Shown here piece after piece: positions 54,885 through 63,946 of a stretch of DNA of 64,000 nt (the first letter of the stretch is position 1; each line of letters starts with the position of its first letter). Position numbers and translations under genes: made by a program. The notes under the pieces were generated by a model that did no database searches, had not been told where the DNA came from, and worked only from the letters and a program-made list of their open reading frames with translations. Source of the stretch: Gammaproteobacteria bacterium (GTDB taxonomy: Bacteria; Pseudomonadota; Gammaproteobacteria; Steroidobacterales; GCA-2729495); contig JADZBS010000023.1 in assembly GCA_020851975.1 (NCBI GenBank), positions 1 through 64,000 of the forward strand, read 5' to 3'.

Positions 54885-55946
54885 TCAGTCGAAACTCCGT
54901 AGCGCCAGACCGCAGGCCGTCAGCAGGGCGGTCGCATCCTTGCGCACGTTCTGTGCCTTGGCCCGCGAGGAGATCTTGATCTGCCCCAGCGGGTCGCCGA
55001 TCTCCGTCGGGATGCCGACCTTGCTGGAAATGACATCGGCCACACCCGGGATGTTCGCGCAGCCGCCGCAGACCAGGATCTGGTCCGGCTGGCCACGGTG
55101 CTCTCCGGAAGCGAGGAAAAACTGCAGCGAACGGCTCACCTGCTGGGTCATGTCGTCGATGAACGGGTCGAGCACTTCCGGGCCGTAATTGCTCGGCAGG
55201 CCGCCTTCCTTCTTGGCGCGGCCGGCATCCTCCAGCGACAGGCCGTAGGTACGCATGATCTCCTCGGTGAGCTGCTGGCCACCGAAGGAGAAGTCGCGGG
55301 TATAGACGACCCGCATGTCCTGCAGGACGCTGAACGTGGTGTTGCTCGCGCCGAAGTCGACGACGGCAATCAGGTGGCCCATGCCGGCGTCGGGCATCTG
55401 GTGCGCCATGAGCTGGCAGGCATTCTCCAGGGCGTAGGAATCGATGTCGACGACCTGCGGCACCAGGCCGGCGGCCTCGACCGCGGCGCGCCGCTGGTCG
55501 ACGTTCTCGGTACGCGTCGCCACCAGCAGCACCCTCAGCATGTCGGGATCCTGTGCCGACGGCCCGATCACCTGGAAGTCGTAGCTCACCTCGGCCATCG
55601 GGAAGGGGATGTACTGGTCGGCCTGGATCTCCACCTGCTCTTCGAGCTGGTTGGGGGCGAGCTTCCTCGGCAGCAGGATTTCCTTGGTAATCGCCGCATC
55701 GACGCTGATGCCGATGGCGACCTCGCGTGTCTTGGTGCCGGCGCGCTTGACCGCGCGGCGAATGGCCTCGCCGACAGCCGCGGCATCGACGATGGTCTTT
55801 TCGTTGATGGAATTCGGCGGCGTCGCCTCGGCGGCATAGCATTCCGCCCGGCAATTGCCGAGTGAGCCCGACAGCTCGATCAGCTTGATCGACGAAGTGG
55901 TTATGTCCAGTCCGATCAGGGCTTTCGATCGTGACGAAAACAGCAC
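54885..55946 (-). CDS. pilM: type IV pilus assembly ATPase-like PilM
   Basis: 353 residues of FtsA/actin-like fold. LIGLDITTSSIKLIELS is at the N-terminus, VVDFGASNTTFSVLQ is the phosphate-2 segment and ILVCGGCANIPGV is the adenosine motif. It is cytoplasmic and recruits PilN. It is the first gene of pilMNOPQ and divergent from ponA, as in Pseudomonas and Xanthomonas. Confidence 0.95.
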   Translation of the reverse strand: MLFSSRSKALIGLDITTSSIKLIELSGSLGNCRAECYAAEATPPNSINEKTIVDAAAVGEAIRRAVKRAGTKTREVAIGISVDAAITKEILLPRKLAPNQLEEQVEIQADQYIPFPMAEVSYDFQVIGPSAQDPDMLRVLLVATRTENVDQRRAAVEAAGLVPQVVDIDSYALENACQLMAHQMPDAGMGHLIAVVDFGASNTTFSVLQDMRVVYTRDFSFGGQQLTEEIMRTYGLSLEDAGRAKKEGGLPSNYGPEVLDPFIDDMTQQVSRSLQFFLASGEHRGQPDQILVCGGCANIPGVADVISSKVGIPTEIGDPLGQIKISSRAKAQNVRKDATALLTACGLALRSFD

Positions 55947-56008
55947 GGCTTTTCCCTTCTAGCTCGGCAACTTGCGCGAGGAAAATCGGGCCCCACCTCA
56001 GAAACCCA

Positions 56009-56036
56009 ATTTAACCATATATCAACGCCGATACAA
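56009..56036 (-). promoter_or_regulatory. possible pilMNOPQ promoter
   Basis: On the minus strand TTGTAT (56036-56031) and TTAAAT (56014-56009) are separated by 16 bp in the only AT-rich patch of the gap. They lie about 65 bp upstream of the pilM start. The match is moderate. Confidence 0.4.
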
Positions 56037-56225
56037 ACCGTCGTGACGCGCCTCACAACCTGGGCAGCACGCGGGCGTGAATCACACCGCAACGCCCTCG
56101 CCAGGCACCCTGGCGAGGAACCAGCCAGCCGACGGGTCCGTCGGACGAGAAACGCGGGAAGGAGACGGACCCACGAGGCCTTCGCGGAGATGAAGGCGCG
56201 CCGCATGTCCGGCAACCCCGCTATC

Positions 56226-56252
56226 GTAGGCCCGGCGCGCTTGCGCGCCAGC
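56226..56252. repeat. REP-like palindrome (single copy)
   Basis: GTAGGCCCGGCGCGCTTGCG begins a GTAGG-headed hairpin whose arms GGCGCGC and GCGCGCC flank two bases. The head resembles that of the repeats at the window start, but the palindrome differs. With one copy in the window, the call is weak. Confidence 0.35.
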
Positions 56253-56367
56253 GAACCCGTAGACCGGTGGCTTTGCGTCCCTGCCTTTCGGCAGGTTTGC
56301 CCAAAAATCCGCGGACAGGATGCATAATCGCCACCCCCGAGGCAAGGGACCACCGCGGAATTTTGCG

Positions 56368-58971
56368 ATGCAGTTCGTACTTCGCCTGCTGACCGCGGCT
56401 GCATGCCTGGCTTTTTCCCTCATCGCCCTCGCACTGGCAGGCGTCGCGGCCGGCTACTACTACCTGGCTCCGGGGCTGCCGTCGGCGGAAACCATCCGCG
56501 ACGTCAAGCTGCAGATCCCGCTGCGCGTGTACAGCCGCGACGGTCGCCTCATGGCCCAGCTCGGCGAGCAGCGCCGCTCGCCGGTGCGCTTCGATGAAAT
56601 CCCCGAGCTGGTGGTGAAGGCGTTTCTGGCCGCCGAGGACGATCGCTTCTTCGAGCACCCGGGGTTCGATTACCAGGGCATTGCGCGCGCCGGCATCAAC
56701 TACCTCGTCACCGGCGAACGCAGCCAGGGTGGCAGCACTATCACCCAGCAGCTGGCACGCGCCTACTTCCTGACGCCCGAACGCAGCTTCGTGCGCAAGG
56801 CCCGCGAACTCATCCTTGCCGTGCGCATCGAGCAGGAGTTCGAGAAGAGCGAGATCCTGTCGCTCTACCTCAACAAGATCTTCCTCGGCCAGCGCGCCTA
56901 CGGCATCGCGGCAGCCGCCCAGGTCTACTTCGGCAAGCAGCTCGACGAGCTGACCCTGGCGGAAGCCGCCACGCTCGCCGGCATCCCCAAGGCGCCCTCC
57001 CAGCTGAACCCGGTGAGCGGGGCGGCGCGTGCCACGCAACGTCGGGGCTACGTGCTCGAGCGCATGCTCGAACTCGACTACATCGACCAGGCCGCGTACG
57101 ACACCGCCGTGGCCACGCCCATGGTGGCGCGTGTGCACGGACCGCGCGTGGAACTCGTCGCACCCTACGTCACCGAGATGGTGCGCGCCGAGATGATCGA
57201 GCGCTTCGGAGCGGATGCCTACACCGACGGGCTGAACGTGGTGACCACCATCGACAGTCACCTGCAGCAGGCGGCGAACCTGGCGCTCGCCACCACGCTC
57301 TACGAGTACGACCGGCGCCACGGTTACCGCGGACCCCGCGAACGCGACGTGTTCGAGCGCATCAGCGCCGAACCCGGACCGGGACGCGACCAGGCGCTGC
57401 AGGCCATCCTGGAGCGCCAGCCGGGCGATACCGACCTGCGCCCCGCCGTCGTGCTGGCACTGCGACCCGACAACAGCGCGGAGTTTTTCGTGCGCGACCT
57501 CGGCACGCTGACGGTGCCGTGGCAGGGCCTGCAGTGGCGCCGCTACCTCGGCGACGACAGCCTCGGCCCGCCGCCGAAGGCCGTCGGCGAACTGCTCGCG
57601 GTGGGCGACGTCGTGCACCTGCTGCATACGTCCAACCGCGGCTGGCTGCTGGCCCAGCTCCCGGCGGTCGAGGGTGCCTTCGTGGCGCTCGACCCGGCCG
57701 ACGGGGCCACGGTGGCACTGGCCGGCGGCTTCGATTTCTTCGCGAGCAGCTACAACCGCGCCGTGCAGTCGCGCCGCCAGCCTGGCTCCTCGTTCAAGCC
57801 GTTCATCTACTCAGCCGGTCTCGAACACGGCTTCACCACGGCGAGCATCATCAACGATGCACCGCTGGTGTTCAGCGACAGCGAGCTCGAGGACGAATGG
57901 CGGCCGGAAAACTACGAGCGGGAATTCCATGGCCCGACGCGCATGCGCGAGGCGCTGGTCAAATCGCTCAACCTGGTGTCGGTCCGCATCCTCATGGGCA
58001 CCGGCATCGAGCAGGCCATACGCCACATCCGGGGCTTCGGCTTCGATGACACCGCGCTGCCGCGCAACCTGTCGCTGGCGCTCGGCAGCGGCGGGGTGGC
58101 GCCCTGGGACGCGGCCGCCGGCTACGCGATCTTCGCCAATGGCGGGCGCCGCGTGGAGCATTACGTCGTGGATCGCGTCTACGACGCCAGTGGCCGGCTC
58201 GTCCATGCGGCCGACCCGCTGCAGGCCTGCACGCCCTGCGCCTGGGTGAACGAGGTCGCGTCACCCGCTGCCGAGCCCGCTCCCGGAACCAGCGTGTTCG
58301 CGGTGGAGAGCCCGGCGCTGCGTGATGGCGCCCCGCTCGGCGCCGGGGCACCGGCCAGTGTCGTCTGGGGCGACGAAGTGCCCGACTACGGCAGCGTGGA
58401 AGAGATGATCGCCCATGGCTCCAGCTGGCGCCCGACCATCGAGGAAACGCCGCTGTTCTACCGTGGCTTGCGCTGGGCGCCGCGGGTGATCAGCAGCGAG
58501 AACGCCTTCCTGGTCTACGACATGATGCGCGACGTCATTCGCCGTGGCACGGGACGCGGCGCACGCAGCCTCGGCCGCGACGACATCGCCGGCAAGACCG
58601 GCACGTCCAACGACCGGCGCGACGCCTGGTTCAGCGGTTTCAACGGGCGCCTGGTCGGCACGGCCTGGGTGGGCTTCGACCAGGAACGTTCGCTCGGCAA
58701 TCGGGAGGAAGGCAGCCGCACCGCGCTGCCGATGTGGAAGTACTTCATGGCCCGTGCGCTGTGGCGCACGCCGGAGGCCCCGCTGCAACAGCCGCCAACC
58801 CTGACAACGGCCCGGATCTCGCCCGACACGGGCCTGCTCGCTGCTGCCGCCGACCCCGATGCCGTGTTCGAGTTCTTCCGCCCCTCGGACCTGGCAGGCC
58901 TGGAGCAGGCGGCGGGATCAGCAGCAGCACCCGGCAGCGCCCTGCAGGTCGACGAAACCGACATCTTCTGA
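56368..58971 (+). CDS. mrcA: penicillin-binding protein 1A
   Basis: 867 residues. An N-terminal membrane anchor (8-30) precedes the transglycosylase domain with Glu90 in AAEDDRFFEHPG and GGSTITQQLARAYF. The OB-like insert typical of PBP1A follows. The transpeptidase has Ser474 (GSSFKP), SLN and K743TGT. It polymerises and cross-links peptidoglycan. The ATG at 56368 is chosen just before the anchor. It is also called ponA; the divergent ponA/pilM arrangement is conserved. Confidence 0.95.
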   Translation: MQFVLRLLTAAACLAFSLIALALAGVAAGYYYLAPGLPSAETIRDVKLQIPLRVYSRDGRLMAQLGEQRRSPVRFDEIPELVVKAFLAAEDDRFFEHPGFDYQGIARAGINYLVTGERSQGGSTITQQLARAYFLTPERSFVRKARELILAVRIEQEFEKSEILSLYLNKIFLGQRAYGIAAAAQVYFGKQLDELTLAEAATLAGIPKAPSQLNPVSGAARATQRRGYVLERMLELDYIDQAAYDTAVATPMVARVHGPRVELVAPYVTEMVRAEMIERFGADAYTDGLNVVTTIDSHLQQAANLALATTLYEYDRRHGYRGPRERDVFERISAEPGPGRDQALQAILERQPGDTDLRPAVVLALRPDNSAEFFVRDLGTLTVPWQGLQWRRYLGDDSLGPPPKAVGELLAVGDVVHLLHTSNRGWLLAQLPAVEGAFVALDPADGATVALAGGFDFFASSYNRAVQSRRQPGSSFKPFIYSAGLEHGFTTASIINDAPLVFSDSELEDEWRPENYEREFHGPTRMREALVKSLNLVSVRILMGTGIEQAIRHIRGFGFDDTALPRNLSLALGSGGVAPWDAAAGYAIFANGGRRVEHYVVDRVYDASGRLVHAADPLQACTPCAWVNEVASPAAEPAPGTSVFAVESPALRDGAPLGAGAPASVVWGDEVPDYGSVEEMIAHGSSWRPTIEETPLFYRGLRWAPRVISSENAFLVYDMMRDVIRRGTGRGARSLGRDDIAGKTGTSNDRRDAWFSGFNGRLVGTAWVGFDQERSLGNREEGSRTALPMWKYFMARALWRTPEAPLQQPPTLTTARISPDTGLLAAAADPDAVFEFFRPSDLAGLEQAAGSAAAPGSALQVDETDIF

Positions 58972-59012
58972 CGCCGCGCTCCCGAGCCTGCCCCGTGCCC
59001 CGACGCCACCGC

Positions 59013-59633
59013 ATGCGCCCCGACCATCGGCGCACCGCCATCGCCGACGAGGCCGCCCGCATCATGCAGGAGCAGGGCCTGCGCGACTTTCGCAGTGCCA
59101 AGGAGAAGGCAGGCTCACGGCTCGGCCTGGAGGACCGCGGCGCACTGCCCACCAACGTCGAGATCGAGCAGGCCATCGCCGAACGCAACCGGATATTCCG
59201 TCCCGACGAGCACGAGGAGATCGTCGATACCCTGCGCCGGGCGGCGCTCGAGGTGATGCACGCGCTGGCCGAGTTCGACCCGCGCCTGGTCGGGCCGGTG
59301 CTCGCCGGCAGCGCCACCGAGCACAGCACGATCGACCTGCACCTGTTCAGCGACGCGCCGGAGTCCGTGGGCTCGGCGCTGGCCGCGCTGGGGCTGCCGG
59401 CCCGCGCCGTGGAGCAGCGGCTACGCACGCGGCGGGACGACTCGGAGCTGTTCCCGGGTTATCGCTTCCGGCGCGACGGGCTGGAGTTCTGCGCGCTGGT
59501 CTTCCGCGAGCGGGGTCGCGGCAATGCGCCGCTGTCGGCCGTCGACGGCCGGCCGATGCGCCGGGCGACCGGCCGCGACGTCGCGGCCCTGATCGAGGCG
59601 CGGGCGGCTCAGCGGCCGCCGACGTCGACGTAG
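59013..59633 (+). CDS. nucleotidyltransferase-like conserved protein
   Basis: 206 residues from the ATG at 59013; an in-frame GTG at 58995 is possible. The N-terminal half is helical and charged ([20 protein letters not shown]). The middle contains [18 protein letters not shown], a G-S-x-D-x-h pattern like the nucleotidyltransferase (MNT) superfamily. I recall similar conserved hypothetical proteins in Gammaproteobacteria but no assigned function. It follows ponA by 41 bp and its 3' end overlaps the convergent gltA by 25 bp. Confidence 0.75.
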   Translation: MRPDHRRTAIADEAARIMQEQGLRDFRSAKEKAGSRLGLEDRGALPTNVEIEQAIAERNRIFRPDEHEEIVDTLRRAALEVMHALAEFDPRLVGPVLAGSATEHSTIDLHLFSDAPESVGSALAALGLPARAVEQRLRTRRDDSELFPGYRFRRDGLEFCALVFRERGRGNAPLSAVDGRPMRRATGRDVAALIEARAAQRPPTST

Positions 59634-60901
59634 TCGCGGCGAGCCGGGCCCGTGTAGAGCTGGCGCGGACGGCCGATGCGGCCTTCCGGATCCGTGATCA
59701 TCTCGCGCCAGTGCGCGCACCAGCCGACCGCGCGGCCAATGGCGAACATGACCGTGAACATCGACGTCGGAATGCCGAGCGCCTTGTAGATGATGCCCGA
59801 GTAGAAGTCGACGTTCGGGTACAGCTTCTTCTCGATGAAATACGGGTCCTGCAGCGCGATCTCTTCAAGCCGCATGGCCACATCGAGCAGCGGGTCGGCC
59901 TTGCCGAGCTGCCGGAGCACCTTGTGGGTCATCGTCCGGATGATCTTGGCCCGAGGATCGTAGTTCTTGTAGACGCGGTGACCGAAGCCCATCAGGCGGA
60001 AGTTGTCGTTCTTGTCCTTGGCGCGGGCAATGAACTGCGGGATGCGATCGACGGAACCGATCTGCTGCAGCATCTCCAGCACCGCTTCGTTCGCACCGCC
60101 GTGCGCCGGGCCCCAGAGCGCGGCAATGCCGGCCGCGATGGCCGAGTACGGATTGGCCTGCGAACTGCCGGCGAGCCGCACGGTCGACGTGCTGCAGTTC
60201 TGCTCGTGGTCCGCGTGCAGGATGAACAGCAGGTCGAGCGCCTGGGCGGCCACCGGATCGATCTCGAAGTCCTCCGCCGGGACGGCGAAGAACATGTGCA
60301 GCAGGTTCGAACAGTAGTCGAGGTCGTTGCGCGGATAGGTGAACGGCTGGCCGACGGTGTGCTTGTAGGCGGCGGCCGCAATCGTCGGCAGCTTGGCGAT
60401 GATGCGGTGCGCGAAGATGTCGCGGTGACGCGGGTTCAGGATGTCGGTGGTGTCGTGGTAGAACGCCGACATCGAGCCGACCACGCCCGCCACCATGGCC
60501 ATCGGGTGCGCGTCGTAGTGAAAGCCGTTGAACAGGCGCAGGATGGTCTCGTTGATCATCGTGTGCGTCGTCACGGTGTGCGTGAATTCCTCCAGCTGCG
60601 AGGCGGTGGGCAGGTCGCCATGCAGCAGCAGGTAGCACACCTCCATGAAGGAGCTCTTCTCGGCGAGCTGCTCCACGGGGTAGCCGCGGTACATCAGGAT
60701 GCCCTGGTCACCGTCGATGTAGGTGATCCTGCTCTCGCAGGAGGCCGTTGAGCCGAAGCCCGGGTCGTAGGTGAACAGACCCTGCTCGGTGTACAGCGAG
60801 CGGATGTCGATGACGTCGGGACCGACGCTGCCGGGACGAGCCTTGAGCTCGATCTTCTTGCCCGACTCGGGATCCAACAGGATGTAAGACTTCGCGCTCA
60901 T
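59609..60901 (-). CDS. gltA: citrate synthase (type II, hexameric)
   Basis: 430 residues, the length of the Gram-negative NADH-sensitive enzyme. The catalytic His residues are in [15 protein letters not shown] and [16 protein letters not shown], with the Asp further downstream in the [13 protein letters not shown] region. It condenses oxaloacetate and acetyl-CoA. The N-terminal domain (about 1-60) is typical of the type II form. It has a good sigma-70 promoter about 170 bp upstream. Confidence 0.97.
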   Translation of the reverse strand: MSAKSYILLDPESGKKIELKARPGSVGPDVIDIRSLYTEQGLFTYDPGFGSTASCESRITYIDGDQGILMYRGYPVEQLAEKSSFMEVCYLLLHGDLPTASQLEEFTHTVTTHTMINETILRLFNGFHYDAHPMAMVAGVVGSMSAFYHDTTDILNPRHRDIFAHRIIAKLPTIAAAAYKHTVGQPFTYPRNDLDYCSNLLHMFFAVPAEDFEIDPVAAQALDLLFILHADHEQNCSTSTVRLAGSSQANPYSAIAAGIAALWGPAHGGANEAVLEMLQQIGSVDRIPQFIARAKDKNDNFRLMGFGHRVYKNYDPRAKIIRTMTHKVLRQLGKADPLLDVAMRLEEIALQDPYFIEKKLYPNVDFYSGIIYKALGIPTSMFTVMFAIGRAVGWCAHWREMITDPEGRIGRPRQLYTGPARRDYVDVGGR

Positions 60902-61071
60902 GTGCCACCCGACTGCTGTGCTCTCATGGATTCACGCCGACCGACGACCCGCTCCCGGCGCGCCACGACCCTGCAACCTCGCCGGCGGGCGGGATGCCCT
61001 GGATGCTATCGAGCGTGCTGGAAACCTGCCCGGGGCCCGCTGGCAATGGGTCACCGGAACCTGGGCGGCCC

Positions 61072-61100
61072 ATTATAGGAAAGCCCGCATGCACTGACCA
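61072..61100 (-). promoter_or_regulatory. sigma-70 promoter of gltA
   Basis: On the minus strand, TGGTCA (61100-61095), 17 bp, then a perfect TATAAT (61077-61072). The implied leader to the gltA ATG is about 165 nt, long enough to carry regulation. The rest of the gltA-rpmE gap (60902-61195) shows nothing else I can identify. Confidence 0.72.
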
Positions 61101-61195
61101 TGCAGCCGCGCACAAAAGCTGTGCAGGACCGCGCTGCCGCGCGGGCAGGCGCATCATCGTGACTGTGGCAGGCGCGGCGCGAGCGCGCCGATCGA

Positions 61196-61399
61196 TCAGG
61201 CGAGCTTGTACTTCTTGCGGAACTTGTCGACCCGACCGCCGGAGTCCACGAGCTTCTGCTTGCCGGTGTAGAACGGATGACAGGAGGAGCAGACCTCGAT
61301 GTGCAGGTCGGCCGTCAGCGTCGAGCGGGTGACGAACTCGTTGCCGCAGCTGCAGGTCACCTTGATCTCGTTGTACTGCGGGTGGATCTCGGGCTTCAT
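61196..61399 (-). CDS. rpmE: 50S ribosomal protein bL31, zinc-binding type
   Basis: 67 residues beginning [20 protein letters not shown]. The zinc ligands are in TCSCGN and [11 protein letters not shown], marking the C+ (rpmE) form. The ATG at 61399 has the usual N-terminus. It has its own promoter and two upstream DnaA boxes. Confidence 0.97.
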   Translation of the reverse strand: MKPEIHPQYNEIKVTCSCGNEFVTRSTLTADLHIEVCSSCHPFYTGKQKLVDSGGRVDKFRKKYKLA

Positions 61400-61445
61400 G
61401 GAGGTCACTCGGGCCTGCGCGGGCGTGAGCCGAAAAAGGGCGCAG

Positions 61446-61474
61446 AGAATAGCCATTGGCGCCCGGGACCGCAA
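61446..61474 (-). promoter_or_regulatory. sigma-70-like promoter of rpmE
   Basis: On the minus strand, TTGCGG (61474-61469), 17 bp, TATTCT (61451-61446). The leader would be about 40 nt. DnaA boxes lie 20 bp upstream of the -35. Confidence 0.55.
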
Positions 61475-61493
61475 GCCGGGACCCACCCGGCCG

Positions 61494-61516
61494 TTATCCA
61501 CAAAAACTGTGGATAA
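61494..61516. promoter_or_regulatory. pair of inverted perfect DnaA boxes
   Basis: TTATCCACA (61494-61502) and TGTGGATAA (61508-61516) are both exact matches to the strict DnaA box, facing each other across 5 bp. A degenerate TGTGGAGTG follows at 61520. An AT-rich patch lies about 60 bp further on. Confidence 0.85.
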
Positions 61517-61716
61517 CTCTGTGGAGTGCCGCCGGCGCAGGGCAGCGCACGGCATCTGCAGCACCAAATCCGCCGGAATGGTCAAGAAATAGCCAAAGTC
61601 TGTTTGTTTTGATAAAACAAGTAATTACATGCTATTCCAGAGAACGGTACGCAGCAGTTCCTGCATATCGGCATGAAAATTACGGAAACGTCTCCCGCTG
61701 TGCATAAGGACGGTCA

Positions 61717-62340
61717 TCACGCACCGGCCTGGGGCAGGCTGGCCGCCTCGGCAGCCACGAGCAGATCGCGCAGGGCCCGCAGGGCACGGCCGCGGTGGCT
61801 GCGCTCATTCTTGGCGGCCGGTGCAAGTTCCGCCGCAGTCAGGCCGAGGCCCGTGTCTTCGAAGACCGGGTCGTAGCCGAAGCCGTTGATTCCTCTCGGG
61901 CTCGTGGTGATGCGGCCCTCCCAGACACCCTCGGCGAGGAGCGGCCGCGGATCGCCGGAGTGGCGAACGAAGGCGAGCACGCAACGAAACCGTGCCGCTC
62001 GCCGCTCGGCAGGCACGCCGGCCAGGTCGGCCAGCAACCGGTCGACGTTGTCGGCGTCACCGGCCGACTCGCCCGCAAAGCGGGCCGAGCGCACGCCGGG
62101 TGCGCCATCGAGTGCATCGACTTCGAGTCCTGAATCGTCGGCAAGCGCCGGCAACCCGGTCGCCGCCGAAGCGTGCCGTGCCTTGAGCAGCGCGTTCTCG
62201 GCGAAGGTCGTGCCGGTTTCGGCCACCGGCGCCACGCCGCACTCCGATTGCAGCAGCACCTGCCAGCCCGGCCCCAGCAGGGCGCTGATCTCGCGGGCCT
62301 TGCCGCGATTGCCGGTGGCCAGGACGAGGCGCCGGGGCAT
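61717..62340 (-). CDS. rdgB: XTP/dITP diphosphatase (Ham1/RdgB)
   Basis: 207 residues. LVLATGNRGKAREISALLG at the N-terminus, the ADDSGLEVDALDGAPGVRSA substrate segment and FGYDPVFE are intact. It hydrolyses non-canonical purine NTPs. It begins 3 bp after the rph stop. hemW, which often follows rdgB, is not here. Confidence 0.95.
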   Translation of the reverse strand: MPRRLVLATGNRGKAREISALLGPGWQVLLQSECGVAPVAETGTTFAENALLKARHASAATGLPALADDSGLEVDALDGAPGVRSARFAGESAGDADNVDRLLADLAGVPAERRAARFRCVLAFVRHSGDPRPLLAEGVWEGRITTSPRGINGFGYDPVFEDTGLGLTAAELAPAAKNERSHRGRALRALRDLLVAAEAASLPQAGA

Positions 62341-62343
62341 GTC

Positions 62344-63081
62344 TCAGCGGCGCGTCGCGCGCCAGCCATCCAGCGCCTTGCGCTGGATCGCCATGATGGC
62401 TGCGGTACCGGCACTCGCCAGCGCCAGCATCCGGTCCAGTTCCTCGCGGCGGAAGGCGTGGCCCTCGGCCGTGCCCTGCAGCTCGATGAAGGCGCCGGCA
62501 TCGTTCATGACCACGTTCATGTCGGTCTCCGCCTGGCCGTCCTCGGCGTAGTCGAGGTCGAGCACCGGTGTACCGCGGAAGATGCCGACCGATACCGCCG
62601 CCACCTGGCCATGCAGCGGATGGCGCGAGAGCGTGCCGTCGCCAACGAGCGACTCCACCGCCAGCACCAGCGCCAGCCACGCCCCGGAGATCGCCGCGGT
62701 GCGGGTGCCGCCGTCCGCCTGCAACACGTCGCAGTCGAGCGTCACCGTGCGCTCGCCGAGCGCCTTGAGATCGGCGTTGGCGCGCAGGGACCGCCCGATC
62801 AGACGCTGGATTTCCTGCGTGCGCCCCGTCTGCCGTCCACGCGCCGCCTCGCGCGCCATGCGGGTGTGGGTCGCGCGCGGTAGCATGCCGTACTCGGCGG
62901 TGATCCAGCCCTGGCCCTGGCCGCGCAGGAACGATGGCACGCCGGTCTCGACGCTGGCCGTGCACAGCACGCGCGTGGCGCCGAACTCGGCCAGCACCGA
63001 GCCCTCGGCATGCCGGGTGAAGCCCGGCTCGAAGCCGATGGCGCGCAGTTCATCGGGCCGACGCCCGCTCGGTCGTTCCAT
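62344..63081 (-). CDS. rph: ribonuclease PH
   Basis: 245 residues. Conserved blocks include [45 protein letters not shown] and [17 protein letters not shown]. It trims tRNA 3' ends phosphorolytically. It lies 6 bp after the PP2C gene and upstream of rdgB, in a likely PP2C-rph-rdgB operon. Confidence 0.96.
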   Translation of the reverse strand: MERPSGRRPDELRAIGFEPGFTRHAEGSVLAEFGATRVLCTASVETGVPSFLRGQGQGWITAEYGMLPRATHTRMAREAARGRQTGRTQEIQRLIGRSLRANADLKALGERTVTLDCDVLQADGGTRTAAISGAWLALVLAVESLVGDGTLSRHPLHGQVAAVSVGIFRGTPVLDLDYAEDGQAETDMNVVMNDAGAFIELQGTAEGHAFRREELDRMLALASAGTAAIMAIQRKALDGWRATRR

Positions 63082-63087
63082 GGTCCG

Positions 63088-63834
63088 TCACCGTTGTCCG
63101 AGCCAGCGCAGGGTCGCGGCCGAGGTGTTGTCACTGTGCGGCCCGTTGTTGCGCACGGCGAGTTCGGCGAGGCGGCGCAGCCCCTGGTCGAGCGCCTCGC
63201 CGGCCGTGCCGAGACTCGCCACGTCGGCGTCTCCGAGGCCCGACCAGAACCCGTCCGTGCACACCAGCAGCACGTCGCCGGGCGCCAGGCGGCGTGCCCC
63301 GCCGACGCTCATCCCGGGCAGGGCGAAGTTGCCGCCCAGGCAGCACTCGACGAAATTGCGCATCGGGTGGTCGCTGATCTCCTCCTCGGTGATCAGGCCC
63401 TCCTGCAGCAGCAGTTCGACGTGGCTGTGGTCACGGGTGCGATCGAGCACCTGGCGCTGGCGCAGGTGATAGATGCGGCTGTCGCCGACATGGGCGAAGA
63501 AGGCGATACCGTCCTGCACCAGGCACAGCGCGCAGGTGGCCCGCGGGCGGGCCTCCATGCGTACCTCGGCGCCGAGCTGCACCAGGTTGGCGTGGGCGCG
63601 ACCGATCGTCAGGTGCAGGAACCCCTGCGGATCGAAGAGGGGCTGCGTCGCGCGGCGGAAGGCCTCGATCACGGTTTCCGTCGCCACGGCAGCCGCACGG
63701 GCGCCATCGGCATGCCCGCCCATGCCGTCCACGGCGACGAGCAACGCGGCGTTGGCGCTGCGGCCCACGGCGACGCGATCCTGATTCTCGTCGCGGTCGC
63801 CGATCAGGCTCAGCTCTGCAAACTCGACCTGCAA
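63088..63834 (-). CDS. PP2C-type serine/threonine phosphatase
   Basis: 248 residues from a TTG at 63834. The metal-binding motifs are GDRDENQDR, VDGMGGHADG, VGDSRIYHLR and the C-terminal DNTSAATLRW. The TTG start is supported by GGAG 7 bp upstream. A longer frame to 63990 would run across the divergent yicC start and lacks similarity, so it is rejected. It probably dephosphorylates Ser/Thr residues of unknown partners; a kinase partner is not in the window. Confidence 0.88.
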   Translation of the reverse strand: MQVEFAELSLIGDRDENQDRVAVGRSANAALLVAVDGMGGHADGARAAAVATETVIEAFRRATQPLFDPQGFLHLTIGRAHANLVQLGAEVRMEARPRATCALCLVQDGIAFFAHVGDSRIYHLRQRQVLDRTRDHSHVELLLQEGLITEEEISDHPMRNFVECCLGGNFALPGMSVGGARRLAPGDVLLVCTDGFWSGLGDADVASLGTAGEALDQGLRRLAELAVRNNGPHSDNTSAATLRWLGQR

Positions 63835-63946
63835 GGGGTGGCTCCGTGGGAGGGGCAGTCTGTTCTTCTGGGGTCCCTCTAGCCTGCTAGAGTGTAAGCT
63901 GCGTGGCCATGCCCCGCATCTCAGTTTGTCGCCAGGGCCAGAATTC

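Larger units (their letters stand above)
55947..56367. other. divergent pilM / ponA control region
   Basis: 421 bp without a gene. It contains the candidate pilM promoter (56009-56036), a palindromic GGCGCGC-TT-GCGCGCC-type repeat near 56233 and, close to ponA, TTGCCC (56297) and CATAAT (56332) with a long 20-bp spacing. An ATG at 56320 in frame with ponA is not used as the start. I see no other element. Confidence 0.5.
61400..61716. other. rpmE-rdgB intergenic region
   Basis: 317 bp without a gene. It holds the rpmE promoter, two perfect DnaA boxes and, at about 61575-61690, an AT-rich patch (e.g. GTTTGTTTTGATAAAACAAG) unusual for this genome. No coding sequence or terminator hairpin with a T-run is apparent for rdgB. 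Confidence 0.55.

Noticed and set aside
61494..61690. The DnaA boxes plus AT-rich patch as the chromosomal origin
   Set aside because: Only two strict boxes are present, there are no 13-mer-like repeats, and dnaA, dnaN, gidA or parAB are not nearby.
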